A DNA stretch of 64,000 nucleotides from Methylobacterium sp. E-045 (GTDB taxonomy: Bacteria; Pseudomonadota; Alphaproteobacteria; Rhizobiales; Beijerinckiaceae). The translations under genes were made by a program, and so were the position numbers. The stretch lies in NCBI RefSeq assembly GCF_022829685.1, contig NZ_JAKSYE010000055.1, forward strand, positions 28,318 to 92,317. Direction: 5' to 3'. The notes under the pieces were generated by a model, which saw only the letters and a program-made list of their open reading frames with translations, was not told where the DNA came from and did not search any database. Shown here one piece after another: positions 11,538 to 19,937 of this stretch (the stretch's first letter is position 1; each line of letters opens with the position of its first letter).

Positions 11538-12629
11538 TCAGGCCTCGCCTTCGTCCAGATCGTCCTCGGTGGGCTTGGCGGTCTCGAGGATCTTGTCGGC
11601 GAGCAGGCCGGAATTCTGACGGATCGCCGCTTCGATCTTGTTGGCGATGTCCGGGTTGTCGCGCAGGAACCCCTTCGAGTTCTCGCGGCCCTGGCCGAGA
11701 CGCTGGCTCGCATAGGAGAACCAGGCGCCGGACTTCTCCACGATCCCGGCCTTTACCCCGAGATCGATCAACTCGCCGACCTTGGAGACGCCCTCGCCGA
11801 ACATGATGTCGAACTCCACCTGCTTGAAGGGCGGGGCGACCTTGTTCTTCACCACCTTGACGCGGACCTGATTGCCGATGGCCTCGTCACGGTCCTTCAG
11901 GGTGGAGATGCGGCGGATGTCGAGACGCACCGAGGCGTAGAACTTCAGGGCGTTGCCGCCCGTGGTCGTCTCCGGGCTGCCGTACATGACGCCGATCTTC
12001 ATCCGGATCTGGTTGATGAAGATCACCATGCATTTGGAGCGCGAGATCGAGCCGGTGAGCTTGCGCAGGGCCTGGCTCATCAGGCGCGCCTGAAGGCCGG
12101 GCTGGCTGTCGCCCATCTCGCCCTCGATCTCGGCGCGAGGGGTCAGCGCCGCCACCGAATCGACCACGAGCACGTCGATGGCGCCCGAACGGACCAGGGT
12201 GTCGGTGATCTCGAGGGCCTGTTCGCCGGTATCGGGCTGCGAGATCAGCAGGTCGTCGAGCTGCACGCCGAGCTTGCGCGCATAGACCGGATCGAGGGCG
12301 TGTTCCGCGTCCACGAAGGCGCAGACGCCGCCCTTCTTCTGGGCTTCGGCGATGGTGTGCAGGGCCAGCGTGGTCTTGCCCGAGGATTCGGGGCCGTAGA
12401 TCTCGATCACCCGGCCACGCGGCAGGCCGCCGACGCCCAGCGCGATATCGAGGCCGAGCGACCCGGTGGAGACGGTCTCGACCTCCGCCACCTTGTCGTT
12501 CTTGCCGAGCCGCATGATCGAGCCCTTGCCGAAGGCACGCTCGATCTGGGACAGCGCGGCATCGATCGCCTTCGCCTTGTCCTTGTCCACCATCGGGGAT
12601 TCCACAACTTTCAGCGCGGGCTGGGCCAT
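11538..12629 (-). CDS. recA: Recombinase RecA
   Basis: A 363-aa RecA: ATP-dependent strand exchange and LexA coprotease. It has Walker [18 protein letters not shown], the Walker B region [11 protein letters not shown], the L2-loop region with [13 protein letters not shown], and the usual acidic C-terminus (EDDLDEGEA). Its length is typical for Alphaproteobacteria. A LexA-type box lies 62-76 bases upstream and a strong terminator follows the stop, so it is a single-gene SOS unit. Confidence 0.99.
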   Translation of the reverse strand: MAQPALKVVESPMVDKDKAKAIDAALSQIERAFGKGSIMRLGKNDKVAEVETVSTGSLGLDIALGVGGLPRGRVIEIYGPESSGKTTLALHTIAEAQKKGGVCAFVDAEHALDPVYARKLGVQLDDLLISQPDTGEQALEITDTLVRSGAIDVLVVDSVAALTPRAEIEGEMGDSQPGLQARLMSQALRKLTGSISRSKCMVIFINQIRMKIGVMYGSPETTTGGNALKFYASVRLDIRRISTLKDRDEAIGNQVRVKVVKNKVAPPFKQVEFDIMFGEGVSKVGELIDLGVKAGIVEKSGAWFSYASQRLGQGRENSKGFLRDNPDIANKIEAAIRQNSGLLADKILETAKPTEDDLDEGEA

Positions 12630-12690
12630 ATCTCGGCATCCTTATGCATGGGGAGAGCTCAAGGCTCAATGCGCCTCGGATGCGATTGAT

Positions 12691-12705
12691 GTACTCGTTT
12701 TGTTC
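12691..12705 (-). promoter_or_regulatory. Candidate LexA (SOS) box of recA
   Basis: On the minus strand the site reads GAAC-N7-GTAC (plus strand GTAC-N7-GTTC). It matches the alphaproteobacterial LexA motif GAAC-N7-GAAC with one mismatch. Its position upstream of recA is right for SOS control. Confidence 0.55.
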
Positions 12706-12779
12706 TCATTGCGCAAGGAGGTGGGTCTGCAAATGGACAGGTCGCACGTCGAAATTCCGTCGGATGCGGGAGGAGTGAC

Positions 12780-13259
12780 ATGGTTCCAGGCGCCTCGAAC
12801 GTGGTGACGATCAATCCCGACGATGACCTGGAGACGGGGAGCGGTCGGGTCTGGACGCCAGAACGCAACGCAAGAGCGTGGCAGCGGTCCTACCAGGATT
12901 TGGAGGAAGCCCTCAAACGGCTTCGCGACGCCCGGATCGTCGTGGTCTGTGGCGTGCAGGGTTCGGGAAAGACGACTTGGATCGCCGCCCAGCCTCGGTC
13001 GTCGCCGGTCATCTACTTCGACGCGGCCCTGCCCGGGATACGACATCGGGCGACGCTTCTCGGCATCGCGCGACGCCATGGCGCCGGCATCGATGCGGTG
13101 TGGATCAGGACGCCGCTCGATACGGCGCTCGAGCGCAAAGCCGGACGTCCGGCGGACAGGATCGTCCCGGTTGCGGCGATCCTGTCCGTGGCGAACCAGT
13201 TCGAGGAGCCGACGACCGCGGAAGGATTCGATCGTGTCCATATCGTCGATACGGGGTGA
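12780..13259 (+). CDS. Small P-loop ATPase/kinase-like protein
   Basis: A 159-aa cytoplasmic protein. Near residue 58 it has a clear Walker A, GVQGSGKTT, after a hydrophobic strand (RIVVVCGV). Later WIRTPLDTALERKAGRP resembles the lid/Arg region of polynucleotide-kinase-like P-loop kinases, where the phosphate acceptor is handled. It lacks other domains, and the substrate is unknown. It stands alone, diverging from recA and converging with cckA. Confidence 0.7.
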   Translation: MVPGASNVVTINPDDDLETGSGRVWTPERNARAWQRSYQDLEEALKRLRDARIVVVCGVQGSGKTTWIAAQPRSSPVIYFDAALPGIRHRATLLGIARRHGAGIDAVWIRTPLDTALERKAGRPADRIVPVAAILSVANQFEEPTTAEGFDRVHIVDTG

Positions 13260-13260
13260 G

Positions 13261-13292
13261 GCGGCCCGGCCCCAGTGGGGACCGGAGGCCGC
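13261..13292. terminator. Hairpin between convergent genes
   Basis: A nested stem (GCGGCC with GGCCGC, inner CGG/CCG and CCCC/GGGG around loop AGT) fills the gap between the P-loop gene and cckA. It has no T tract, so it is at best a bidirectional, possibly Rho-aided terminator. Confidence 0.4.
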
Positions 13293-13303
13293 GGGGCCAA
13301 ACA

Positions 13304-15976
13304 TCAACGGGCGATCGTCTCCTTCACCGTCTCGACGAGCTGCTTGAGGCTGAAGGGCTTGGGCAGGAAGTTGAAATCCTCGCCGTCCGGCAGGTTCTTG
13401 CGGAACGCGTCTTCGGCATAGCCGGAGACGAAGATGACCTTGAGGTCCGGGCGGTGCTTGCGCAATTCGCGCAGCAGCGTCGGGCCGTCCATCTCCGGCA
13501 TCACCACATCGGAGACGACGAGGTCGATGGGCTGGTCGACATCGCTGATGAGGGCCAGGGCGTCGAGGCCGGAGGCCGCTTCCAGCACCGTGTAGCCCCG
13601 TGCCGACAGGGCACGGCTGTTGACCGCGCGGACCGGGTCCTCGTCCTCCACCAGCAGGATCACGCCCTGGCCGGTATGATCGGGCGAGGGTTTGCGCGGG
13701 GCGGAGGGCCCGGCGCCTCCGGGCTTGTCGAGGTCGCGTGTGCCACGAAGGCGGTTGGCGGCGATCTCGGCGTTGCTCTGCGGGGCAGCGGAGGCCGGTG
13801 CGATCTCCGGGACGGGCTCCGCCGCCGGTTCGTGGCGCGGCAGGTAGATGCGGAAGGCCGTGCCGCTGCCCACGGTCGATTGCACGTCGATGGTGCCGCC
13901 GCTCTGCTTGATGATGCCGAACACGGTGGAGAGTCCGAGGCCGGTCCCCTTGCCGATGTCCTTCGTGGTGAAGAACGGCTCGAAGATCTTCTCCATCACG
14001 TCGGGCGGGATGCCCTCGCCGGTATCGAGCACCTCGATCAGGACATGGTCGCCCGCCGGTGCGCCGGGCCGGCGCTCGGTGTTCTCCAGGCCCTCGAGGA
14101 TGTTGGCGGTGCGGATGAGCAGGCGGCCGCCATTCGGCATCGCATCGCGGGCGTTGACGGCGAGATTGACGATGACCTGCTCGAACTGGTTCACGTCGGC
14201 CTTGATCGGCCAGATGTCGCGCCCGTGCTTGAGGTCGAGGTCGACCCGCTCGCCGAGCAGGCGCTTCAGCAGCAGCGTCAGGTCGGACAGGGCCTCGCCG
14301 ACATTCATCACCTCCGGGCGCAGGGTCTGGCGCCGGGAGAAGGCCAGCAGCTGCCGCACCAGGCTGGCCGCCCGGTTGGCGTTCTGCTTGATCTGCATGA
14401 TGTCCTGGAAGGCCGGATCGGTCGGCCTGTGGCTCGCCAGCAGCAGGTCGGAATAGCCGATGATGGCCTGGAGGACGTTGTTGAAATCGTGCGCGATGCC
14501 GCCGGCGAGCTGACCCACCGTGTCCATCTTCTGGGTCTGGGCGATCTGCTGTTCGAGTTGGCGCTGCGCCGTTGTGTCGAGGGCATAGAGGATCACGCGC
14601 TCGCGGTCGGCGGGCGTGGCCGCATCCGCCGCCGCCGCGGTGTCGCCGCCGGCCGGGCTGAGCCAGACCCGCGCCGAGCGGTTCCCCGGCCCCGCCAGCG
14701 CCACCTCGATGGGTTGCACCTCGACGGTGCCGTCGGCGGCTTTCACGAGGGCGCTTTCGAGGGCGGCCCGGTCGCGGTCGACCAGCGCTTCCCACATGGT
14801 CGGCTCGGTGCCGAGTTCGCCGCGCCCGTCCGGCACGGCCTGGCGCGGCGTCCCGCCGAACAGCCTGGCGAAGGACGCGTTGGCGCGCGCGATGCGCCCG
14901 GTGGGGTCGAGGGTCGCGATGGCGATGGGGCTGTTGTTGAGGAAGCGGGCGAGGCGCACCTCGGCGGCGCGCTGCGGCTCGTCGCTCTCGGCCCCGGCCG
15001 AGCGGTTGAGCACGAAGGTGCGCGACGGCCCGGGCTTGCCGTCCTGGCCGAAGGCCACGCGGTGATAGAGCCGGGTCGGCAGGGGCTGGCCGTTGCGGCG
15101 GCGCAGGTCGAGGTCGAAGCGGTCCGTGCGGACCTCGCCGGGCAGGCCTTCGGTGGCGGTGAGCACGTCGGCGCTCGGCGCGATCTCGGGAAGGCGCAGC
15201 CCGCCCGAGCCCACCGTGGCGAGGTCGTAGCCGAGCCAGAAGGCCAGCGTCGCGTTCATGTAGACGATGGAGCCCGACGGATCGATGGAGAGGAATCCGG
15301 CCGGCGCATGATCGAGGTAATCGATCGCGTGCTGAAGCTCCTGGAAGACGTTCTCCTGGCGCTCGCGCTCGTGGGTGATGTCGGTGACCGTCCACAGGGT
15401 CGCCGGGAGCCGCGGCCGCTCCACCGCCCGCACGGCGATGCGGAACCAGGCGAAGGCCCGCTCGGTCTCGCCCTGGGGCGGGGGCGCCATGCGGATCTCC
15501 TCCACATGGCTGCGCCCGTCATGGGCCGCCTGGGCGAGGCGGTAGACCGCCTCCGACACGTCCGGCGAGCCGACGAAGACCCGCTCCACCGGCTTCAGGT
15601 TGGAGAAGGTCTCTCCCCCTGAGATCCGCAGATAGGCCTCGTTGGCGTAGATCAGGCGGCCGCCATCCTCGACCACGATGGCGCCTTCGGGCGAGGCGTC
15701 GACGATGGCCTTGGTGATGTCGTCGCGGCCGGTCTGGCCCGAGAGCTGGAGCGCGCCGATCGCCAGGGCGAAGAGGCAGAACACGCCGGCCATGGCGAGC
15801 AGGGCGAGAAGCCCCAGGATGAGCGGCTGCGCCTGCTCGTTGGCGACGAAGGACAGGCCCACCGCCGCGCCCACGAGAAGTCCGGCGAGAACCAGGAGCA
15901 AACCGACCCGCCCAGGCCTCTCCGACCGGTCGATGGCGCTCGACACCGGTTTCGTTGGTCCGCTCACCTCAGCCAT
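13304..15976 (-). CDS. cckA: Cell-cycle hybrid histidine kinase CckA
   Basis: An 890-aa membrane-bound hybrid kinase, bifunctional in known relatives: it phosphorylates or dephosphorylates CtrA and CpdR through ChpT. Two membrane helices (about 24-44 and 51-76) precede about three PAS domains (about 90-200, 210-325, 335-470). The HisKA box AGGIAHDFNN puts the phospho-His at about 496. The ATPase domain shows NLAVNARDAMP, DTGEGIP and GKGTGLGLSTVFGI. A C-terminal receiver (about 772-890) has its phospho-Asp at about 823 in VVSDVVMPEMDG and ends FLPKPF. The HDFNN form of the H-box is characteristic of CckA. It lies just downstream of the flagellar genes; CtrA-type boxes are found 3.8 kb away at flgB/fliO. 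Confidence 0.93.
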   Translation of the reverse strand: MAEVSGPTKPVSSAIDRSERPGRVGLLLVLAGLLVGAAVGLSFVANEQAQPLILGLLALLAMAGVFCLFALAIGALQLSGQTGRDDITKAIVDASPEGAIVVEDGGRLIYANEAYLRISGGETFSNLKPVERVFVGSPDVSEAVYRLAQAAHDGRSHVEEIRMAPPPQGETERAFAWFRIAVRAVERPRLPATLWTVTDITHERERQENVFQELQHAIDYLDHAPAGFLSIDPSGSIVYMNATLAFWLGYDLATVGSGGLRLPEIAPSADVLTATEGLPGEVRTDRFDLDLRRRNGQPLPTRLYHRVAFGQDGKPGPSRTFVLNRSAGAESDEPQRAAEVRLARFLNNSPIAIATLDPTGRIARANASFARLFGGTPRQAVPDGRGELGTEPTMWEALVDRDRAALESALVKAADGTVEVQPIEVALAGPGNRSARVWLSPAGGDTAAAADAATPADRERVILYALDTTAQRQLEQQIAQTQKMDTVGQLAGGIAHDFNNVLQAIIGYSDLLLASHRPTDPAFQDIMQIKQNANRAASLVRQLLAFSRRQTLRPEVMNVGEALSDLTLLLKRLLGERVDLDLKHGRDIWPIKADVNQFEQVIVNLAVNARDAMPNGGRLLIRTANILEGLENTERRPGAPAGDHVLIEVLDTGEGIPPDVMEKIFEPFFTTKDIGKGTGLGLSTVFGIIKQSGGTIDVQSTVGSGTAFRIYLPRHEPAAEPVPEIAPASAAPQSNAEIAANRLRGTRDLDKPGGAGPSAPRKPSPDHTGQGVILLVEDEDPVRAVNSRALSARGYTVLEAASGLDALALISDVDQPIDLVVSDVVMPEMDGPTLLRELRKHRPDLKVIFVSGYAEDAFRKNLPDGEDFNFLPKPFSLKQLVETVKETIAR

Positions 15977-16096
15977 TTCGGCGCCATTCCACCCTCGACC
16001 GATCCCGGTTAGCGCCCGGGCCGCGTCTGCAGCAAGGGTATCCTCGGAAGGTCACGGACAAGTCTCGTCAAAAAAGGTGCATAAAGCGTGGCGTTT

Positions 16097-17164
16097 TCAC
16101 GCCGCGCGGCGCTTCAGCCGCATGACGAAGCCGATCACCTCGGCCACGGCGCGGTAATGCTCGGCCGGAATCTCGGAATCGATCTCCACCGTGGCGTGGA
16201 GCGCCCGCGCCAGCGGCGGGTTCTCGATGACCGGGACGTCATGCTCCTTGGCGACGGCGCGGATGCGCAGAGCCAGGGAGTCGACGCCCTTGGCGACGCA
16301 GATCGGTGCCGCCATGCCCGCCTCGTAGCGCAGGGCGACGGCGTAGTGGGTGGGGTTGGTGAGGATGACCGTGGCGGTGGGGACATCCGCCATCATGCGC
16401 TTGTTGCCCCGCGCAGCGCGGATCTGCCTCATGCGGCCCTTCACTTCGGGATTGCCCTCGCTCTCCTTGTGCTCCTGCTTCATCTCCTCCTTGGTCATGC
16501 GCAGCTTCGAACGCCAGCGGAAGCGCTGGTAGAAGGCGTCGCCCATGGCGATGACGACGAAGATGGCGAGCATGCCGCCCAGAAGCTTGAGGGCGATACC
16601 GAGGATCGCGGGCAGCATCGCGGCCGGGTCGAGGCGGGCGAAGACCTCCAGCCGGTCGCGCTCGTTCCACAGGATGGTGCCGGCGACGACCCCCACGAGC
16701 ATCAGCTTGGCGAGGCCCTTGAGGAACTGGACCAGGGCCTCGACGCCGAAGATGCGCTTGATGCCGGCCAGCGGCGAGATGCGATCGAATTTCGGCATCA
16801 GGGCATCGGTGGAGAAGACCAGCGGGTGCTGGACGAGACCGCCGGCGAGGCCCGCGATGACCACGAGGCTGACGGGGATCAGCAGCGCCTGGCCGCAGAT
16901 CAGCAGCATCCGCATCCCCATTTCGGTATAGGCAGTGGGGTCGGAGGGAACCTGATGCGCGTTCATCAGGAAAGCGCGCAGACTGACGAGGAGGTCCTTG
17001 GCGATCGTTCCCGACGCCAGTAGCAGCGCCATCATGAAGGCGGACAGGATGAAGAAGGTGTTAACCTCGATGCTGTTGGCGACGTTGCCCTGCTCGATCG
17101 CCTTCTCGACGCGCCGTTGAGTCGGTTCTTCTGTCTTGTCTTCCTGGTCGCTGTCGTCGGACAC
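16097..17164 (-). CDS. flhB: Flagellar export switch protein FlhB
   Basis: A 355-aa inner-membrane component of the flagellar type III export gate. The N-terminus has the typical EDKTEEPTQRRVEKA. Four membrane segments follow (about 34-60, 88-110, 145-165, 185-210). The cytoplasmic domain contains NPTH at 270-273, the autocleavage site between Asn and Pro that switches export from rod/hook to filament substrates. The C-terminus is short and ends in basic residues. It is last in the flg-fli-flh run, 50 bases after fliR. Confidence 0.97.
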   Translation of the reverse strand: MSDDSDQEDKTEEPTQRRVEKAIEQGNVANSIEVNTFFILSAFMMALLLASGTIAKDLLVSLRAFLMNAHQVPSDPTAYTEMGMRMLLICGQALLIPVSLVVIAGLAGGLVQHPLVFSTDALMPKFDRISPLAGIKRIFGVEALVQFLKGLAKLMLVGVVAGTILWNERDRLEVFARLDPAAMLPAILGIALKLLGGMLAIFVVIAMGDAFYQRFRWRSKLRMTKEEMKQEHKESEGNPEVKGRMRQIRAARGNKRMMADVPTATVILTNPTHYAVALRYEAGMAAPICVAKGVDSLALRIRAVAKEHDVPVIENPPLARALHATVEIDSEIPAEHYRAVAEVIGFVMRLKRRAA

Positions 17165-17214
17165 GGCTCAGCGCTCCCCTGTCCGGCGCATCGTCGGTCC
17201 GTTCGACACCGCCT

Positions 17215-17979
17215 TCATCGCCCGGTCAACTCGCCGAGATAGCGGCCGATATCGTCGAGGAAGACGCTCATCATGATGCCGAGGCTGCCGAACAGGATCA
17301 GCATCCCGATGAGCACGGAGGCCGGCACCGCGATGAAGAACACCTGCATCTGCGGCATCAGGCGCGAGAGCACGCCGAGGCCGACGTTGAAGAGGATGCC
17401 GAAGGCGATGAACGGCGCCGAGATCTGGACCGCCAGGAGGAAGCCGCGCGCCATCGCCCGGAGCGCGAGCTGGGCCGCCTCGCCCATGGCCAGAACGCCG
17501 TTGGGCGGCAGCATCACGTAGCTCCGGCCGATGGCATCGAGGGCCACGTGGTGCAGGTCGGTGGCGAGGATGAGGGTGATGCCGAGCATCATCAGGAAGT
17601 TGCCCAAAGCCGCCTGCTGGCCGCCCTGGGTCGGGTCCACGGTCATCGCGTAGGACAGGCCGAGCTGCTGCGAGACGATGACGCCCGTGGTCTGCAAGGC
17701 GGCCAGGACCATGCGGACGGTGAGCCCGAGCACGAGCCCGACCAGCAACTCGCCGATGAGGAGCGCGATCAATCCGGGGCCGGCAAGGGCCGCGCCCTGC
17801 ATCGGCAGCAGCGGGCGCACCATCGGGAACAGGATCAGCGAGACGAGGAGCGCGAAGGCGAGCCGGATGCGCGGCGAGACGGATTGTTCGCCGAGCCCCG
17901 GCAGCAGCATCATCAGCGTGCCGATGCGCGCGAAGGTGAGCAGGTAGGCCGCCGCGATACCGGGCAGGAGCAGATTCAT
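17215..17979 (-). CDS. fliR: Flagellar export gate protein FliR
   Basis: A 254-aa integral membrane protein with about six hydrophobic segments. It forms the export gate with FliP and FliQ. Family blocks include FARIGTLMMLLPGLGEQSV near residue 16, VRMVLAALQTTGVIVSQQLGLS in the middle and SAPFIAFGILFNVGLGVLSRLMPQMQVF. The length is normal. It lies 31 bases after fliQ. No fliP is present in this window. Confidence 0.97.
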   Translation of the reverse strand: MNLLLPGIAAAYLLTFARIGTLMMLLPGLGEQSVSPRIRLAFALLVSLILFPMVRPLLPMQGAALAGPGLIALLIGELLVGLVLGLTVRMVLAALQTTGVIVSQQLGLSYAMTVDPTQGGQQAALGNFLMMLGITLILATDLHHVALDAIGRSYVMLPPNGVLAMGEAAQLALRAMARGFLLAVQISAPFIAFGILFNVGLGVLSRLMPQMQVFFIAVPASVLIGMLILFGSLGIMMSVFLDDIGRYLGELTGR

Positions 17980-18010
17980 GAGTCTGCATAGCAGCGCCCG
18001 GCCCGGCGCG

Positions 18011-18277
18011 TCATCCGCCGGACACGATGCGGGCGGCGATGCGGGTCATGTAGCCGGCCAGGGCGTCGCCCATGAAGGGCAGCATGAACAGGAGCGCCGC
18101 GAAGACGGCGACGATCTTGGGTACGTAGATGAGCGTCTGTTCCTGGATCTGCGTCAGCGCCTGGAGCAGCGACACGATGAGGCCGACCACGAGGGCGACG
18201 ATCATCAGCGGCCCCGCAACCTTGAGGAAGACGTAGATTCCGTCGCGGGAGACGTCGAGGATGGCGAGGCCGGTCAT
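18011..18277 (-). CDS. fliQ: Flagellar export gate protein FliQ
   Basis: An 88-aa protein with two membrane helices (about 15-38 and 52-72) joined by the conserved loop QALTQIQEQTLIYVPKI. It is a small gate subunit packed around FliP/FliR. The ATG at 18277 gives the expected length. A 210-base gap separates it from fliE upstream; no gene is seen there. Confidence 0.96.
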   Translation of the reverse strand: MTGLAILDVSRDGIYVFLKVAGPLMIVALVVGLIVSLLQALTQIQEQTLIYVPKIVAVFAALLFMLPFMGDALAGYMTRIAARIVSGG

Positions 18278-18487
18278 GGAAGTGAGCTCACGGATTGTAT
18301 CGGGGCGGCGGCGATGTCGGGCGTCAGGCTCATCCGCGCCCCCGTCCCGGGGCGCCGGAGCGGAGGGAAGGCCTCAAAGGTGGGCTCCGGTTCGCCCGCC
18401 AGGCTCCGGAGGGCTCCTTCGGGGGGCGCCAACGCGGACACGTCAGGATGAGGAGGCGGGCTGGAGGGAAGACAAGGGCCGTGGCGA

Positions 18488-18805
18488 CTAGATCTGCATC
18501 CGCATGATTTCCTCATAGGCGGAGATCACGCGGTCGCGGACGGCGACCAGGGTCTGCAGGGCCGTCTCGCTCTCGGCGACGGCGGTGACCACGTCGACGA
18601 CGTTGGCCTTGCCCCCCGCCACCGACAGGACCTGGGCATCGGCCTTCGCGCCGCTCTCGCCGATCTTGTCCATGGCCGACGTGAGGAGCGAGGTGAATCC
18701 GCCATCCGCCCCCGAGGTCGGGGCGATCCTGGGTGTGCCGCCCTTCATACCGCCGATGTTCTGGACGGCGGCGTAGGCTCCTGCGGCGAAGGCGTTGGTC
18801 GGCAT
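18488..18805 (-). CDS. fliE: Flagellar hook-basal body protein FliE
   Basis: A 105-aa adaptor joining the MS ring to the rod. The C-terminal half has the conserved VVDVVTAVAESETALQTLVAVRDRVISAYEEIMRMQI, the FliE signature region. The N-terminus is Ala/Gly-rich and less conserved. It lies between flgC and fliQ, as expected for an early basal-body gene. Confidence 0.94.
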   Translation of the reverse strand: MPTNAFAAGAYAAVQNIGGMKGGTPRIAPTSGADGGFTSLLTSAMDKIGESGAKADAQVLSVAGGKANVVDVVTAVAESETALQTLVAVRDRVISAYEEIMRMQI

Positions 18806-18834
18806 GGCGGCGGACTTTCGGGAGAAGAGGAGCG

Positions 18835-19245
18835 TCAGGCCTTGAGGATGGCGAGGGTGGCGTTGATCATCTTGCGGGTCGCGGTGACCATGTTCAGGTT
18901 GGCCTCGTAGGAGCGCTGGGCCTCGCGCATGTCCATGTTCTCGATCAGCCCGTTGACGTTGGGCATCCGCACCTCGCCGCGCGCATCGGCGCTGGGGTTT
19001 CCCGGATCGTACTTGGTGCGGAACGGCGAGGGATCCCGCCTCACCCGCCCGGCCTCGACCATCGACGCGCCGGTCTCGCGGTCGATGTGCTGGGTGAAGG
19101 TGGGAATCTTGCGCCGGTAGGGCTCGGCGCCGACCCCGCTCGGGGCCGAATCCGCGTTGGCGATGTTCTCGGCGATGATCCGCATCCGGCCCGACTGGGC
19201 CTTGAGTCCGGATGCCGCGATGGTCAGGGATTTCAGGAATTCCAC
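18835..19245 (-). CDS. flgC: Flagellar proximal rod protein FlgC
   Basis: A 136-aa rod protein. The N-terminal helix has the rod/hook family pattern IAASGLKAQSGRMRIIAENIANADS, and the C-terminal helix has NMREAQRSYEANLNMV-type NMDMREAQRSYEANLNMVTATRKMI. The ends form the coiled-coil core of the rod. It is exported by the flagellar apparatus without a cleaved signal. It lies 36 bases after flgB. Confidence 0.97.
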   Translation of the reverse strand: MEFLKSLTIAASGLKAQSGRMRIIAENIANADSAPSGVGAEPYRRKIPTFTQHIDRETGASMVEAGRVRRDPSPFRTKYDPGNPSADARGEVRMPNVNGLIENMDMREAQRSYEANLNMVTATRKMINATLAILKA

Positions 19246-19281
19246 GGCGCGTCCTCCGCGAGCTTAAGGGGGGCGGTACGA

Positions 19282-19707
19282 TCAGCGCTTGCCGATGGCG
19301 ATCTTCAGCTTGTCGAGGCTCTTCTGGTACATCGTCGCGGCGAGCTGATAATCGGCCTGGTTGTCACCGGCCTTCATCATCTCCTCCTCGAGATTGACCC
19401 CGTTCCCGCTCGGCCTGATCTCGAACCCGTTGAACCGGCGCGGTTCCGCGCCCGGGCCTTCGGGGCCGCCGTTGAGGGCGGTGTGAGCCGGGCTGGTGAC
19501 GGCCAGGCCCGAATTGCCGCCCGTGGATCCGGATGGCTGGGCGAGGTCGCTGGTCCCGACGCCGAAGCTGGGGCTCGCGAGATCGCGCGGCTTGAAACCC
19601 GGCAGGTCGGCGTTGGCGACGTTCTCCGCAAGCAGCTTCTGGCGCGTCTGATGCCACTGCATCCGGGTGCGAAGCATGGAGAGGATGGGAAGATCGGTGA
19701 CGGACAC
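19282..19707 (-). CDS. flgB: Flagellar proximal rod protein FlgB
   Basis: A 141-aa rod protein and the first gene of the minus-strand flagellar operon. The N-terminus has MQWHQTRQKLLAENVANADLPGFKPRDL, the rod family pattern, and the C-terminus ends with the helical YQLAATMYQKSLDKLKIAIGK. The middle is a Gly/Pro-rich loop. A CtrA-type box facing this gene lies 68-83 bases before the ATG, which suggests cell-cycle control of the whole operon down to flhB. Confidence 0.96.
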   Translation of the reverse strand: MSVTDLPILSMLRTRMQWHQTRQKLLAENVANADLPGFKPRDLASPSFGVGTSDLAQPSGSTGGNSGLAVTSPAHTALNGGPEGPGAEPRRFNGFEIRPSGNGVNLEEEMMKAGDNQADYQLAATMYQKSLDKLKIAIGKR

Positions 19708-19774
19708 GGTGATCGGAGCCCCTCGGCGCCGCCGGACGACTCCGGAGCGGTGGGCAAAATCTGCCGCCTCTATG

Positions 19775-19790
19775 GTTAACGTTCGGTTAA
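19775..19790 (-). promoter_or_regulatory. CtrA-type box facing flgB
   Basis: On the minus strand this is TTAACCGAACGTTAAC, an exact TTAA-N7-TTAAC match to the CtrA consensus. It is oriented toward flgB. Such sites overlapping the -35 region are known in flagellar promoters of Caulobacter relatives; function here is inferred. Confidence 0.8.
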
Positions 19791-19834
19791 GAGCCTGTTT
19801 GCCAGCAGCGGATGCTCGGCGCGGAAGTTGCCTG

Positions 19835-19850
19835 TTAACGAACTCTTAAC
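19835..19850 (+). promoter_or_regulatory. CtrA-type box facing fliO
   Basis: The plus strand reads TTAACGAACTCTTAAC, a second exact TTAA-N7-TTAAC match. It lies 45 bases from the first box and 88 bases before the fliO start, oriented toward fliO. Its flanks make it almost palindromic (GTTAACG...CTTAACG). Confidence 0.8.
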
Positions 19851-19937
19851 GTTATTGCCTACGGCCGCCCCGACCGTGATATCAAGATGGTCTGTGCTGC
19901 GTAGGGCCTCCGGCCCGAAACCCGAAAGAGCCCGATC

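Noticed and set aside
12666..15395. 909-codon minus-strand frame over cckA and beyond
   Set aside because: It is an Arg/Pro-rich frame-shifted shadow of cckA, which shows all expected motifs in its own frame.
16090..16103. GGCGT/ACGCC hairpin at the end of flhB
   Set aside because: Only 5 bp with a poor T tract, and it overlaps the coding end; too weak to call a terminator.
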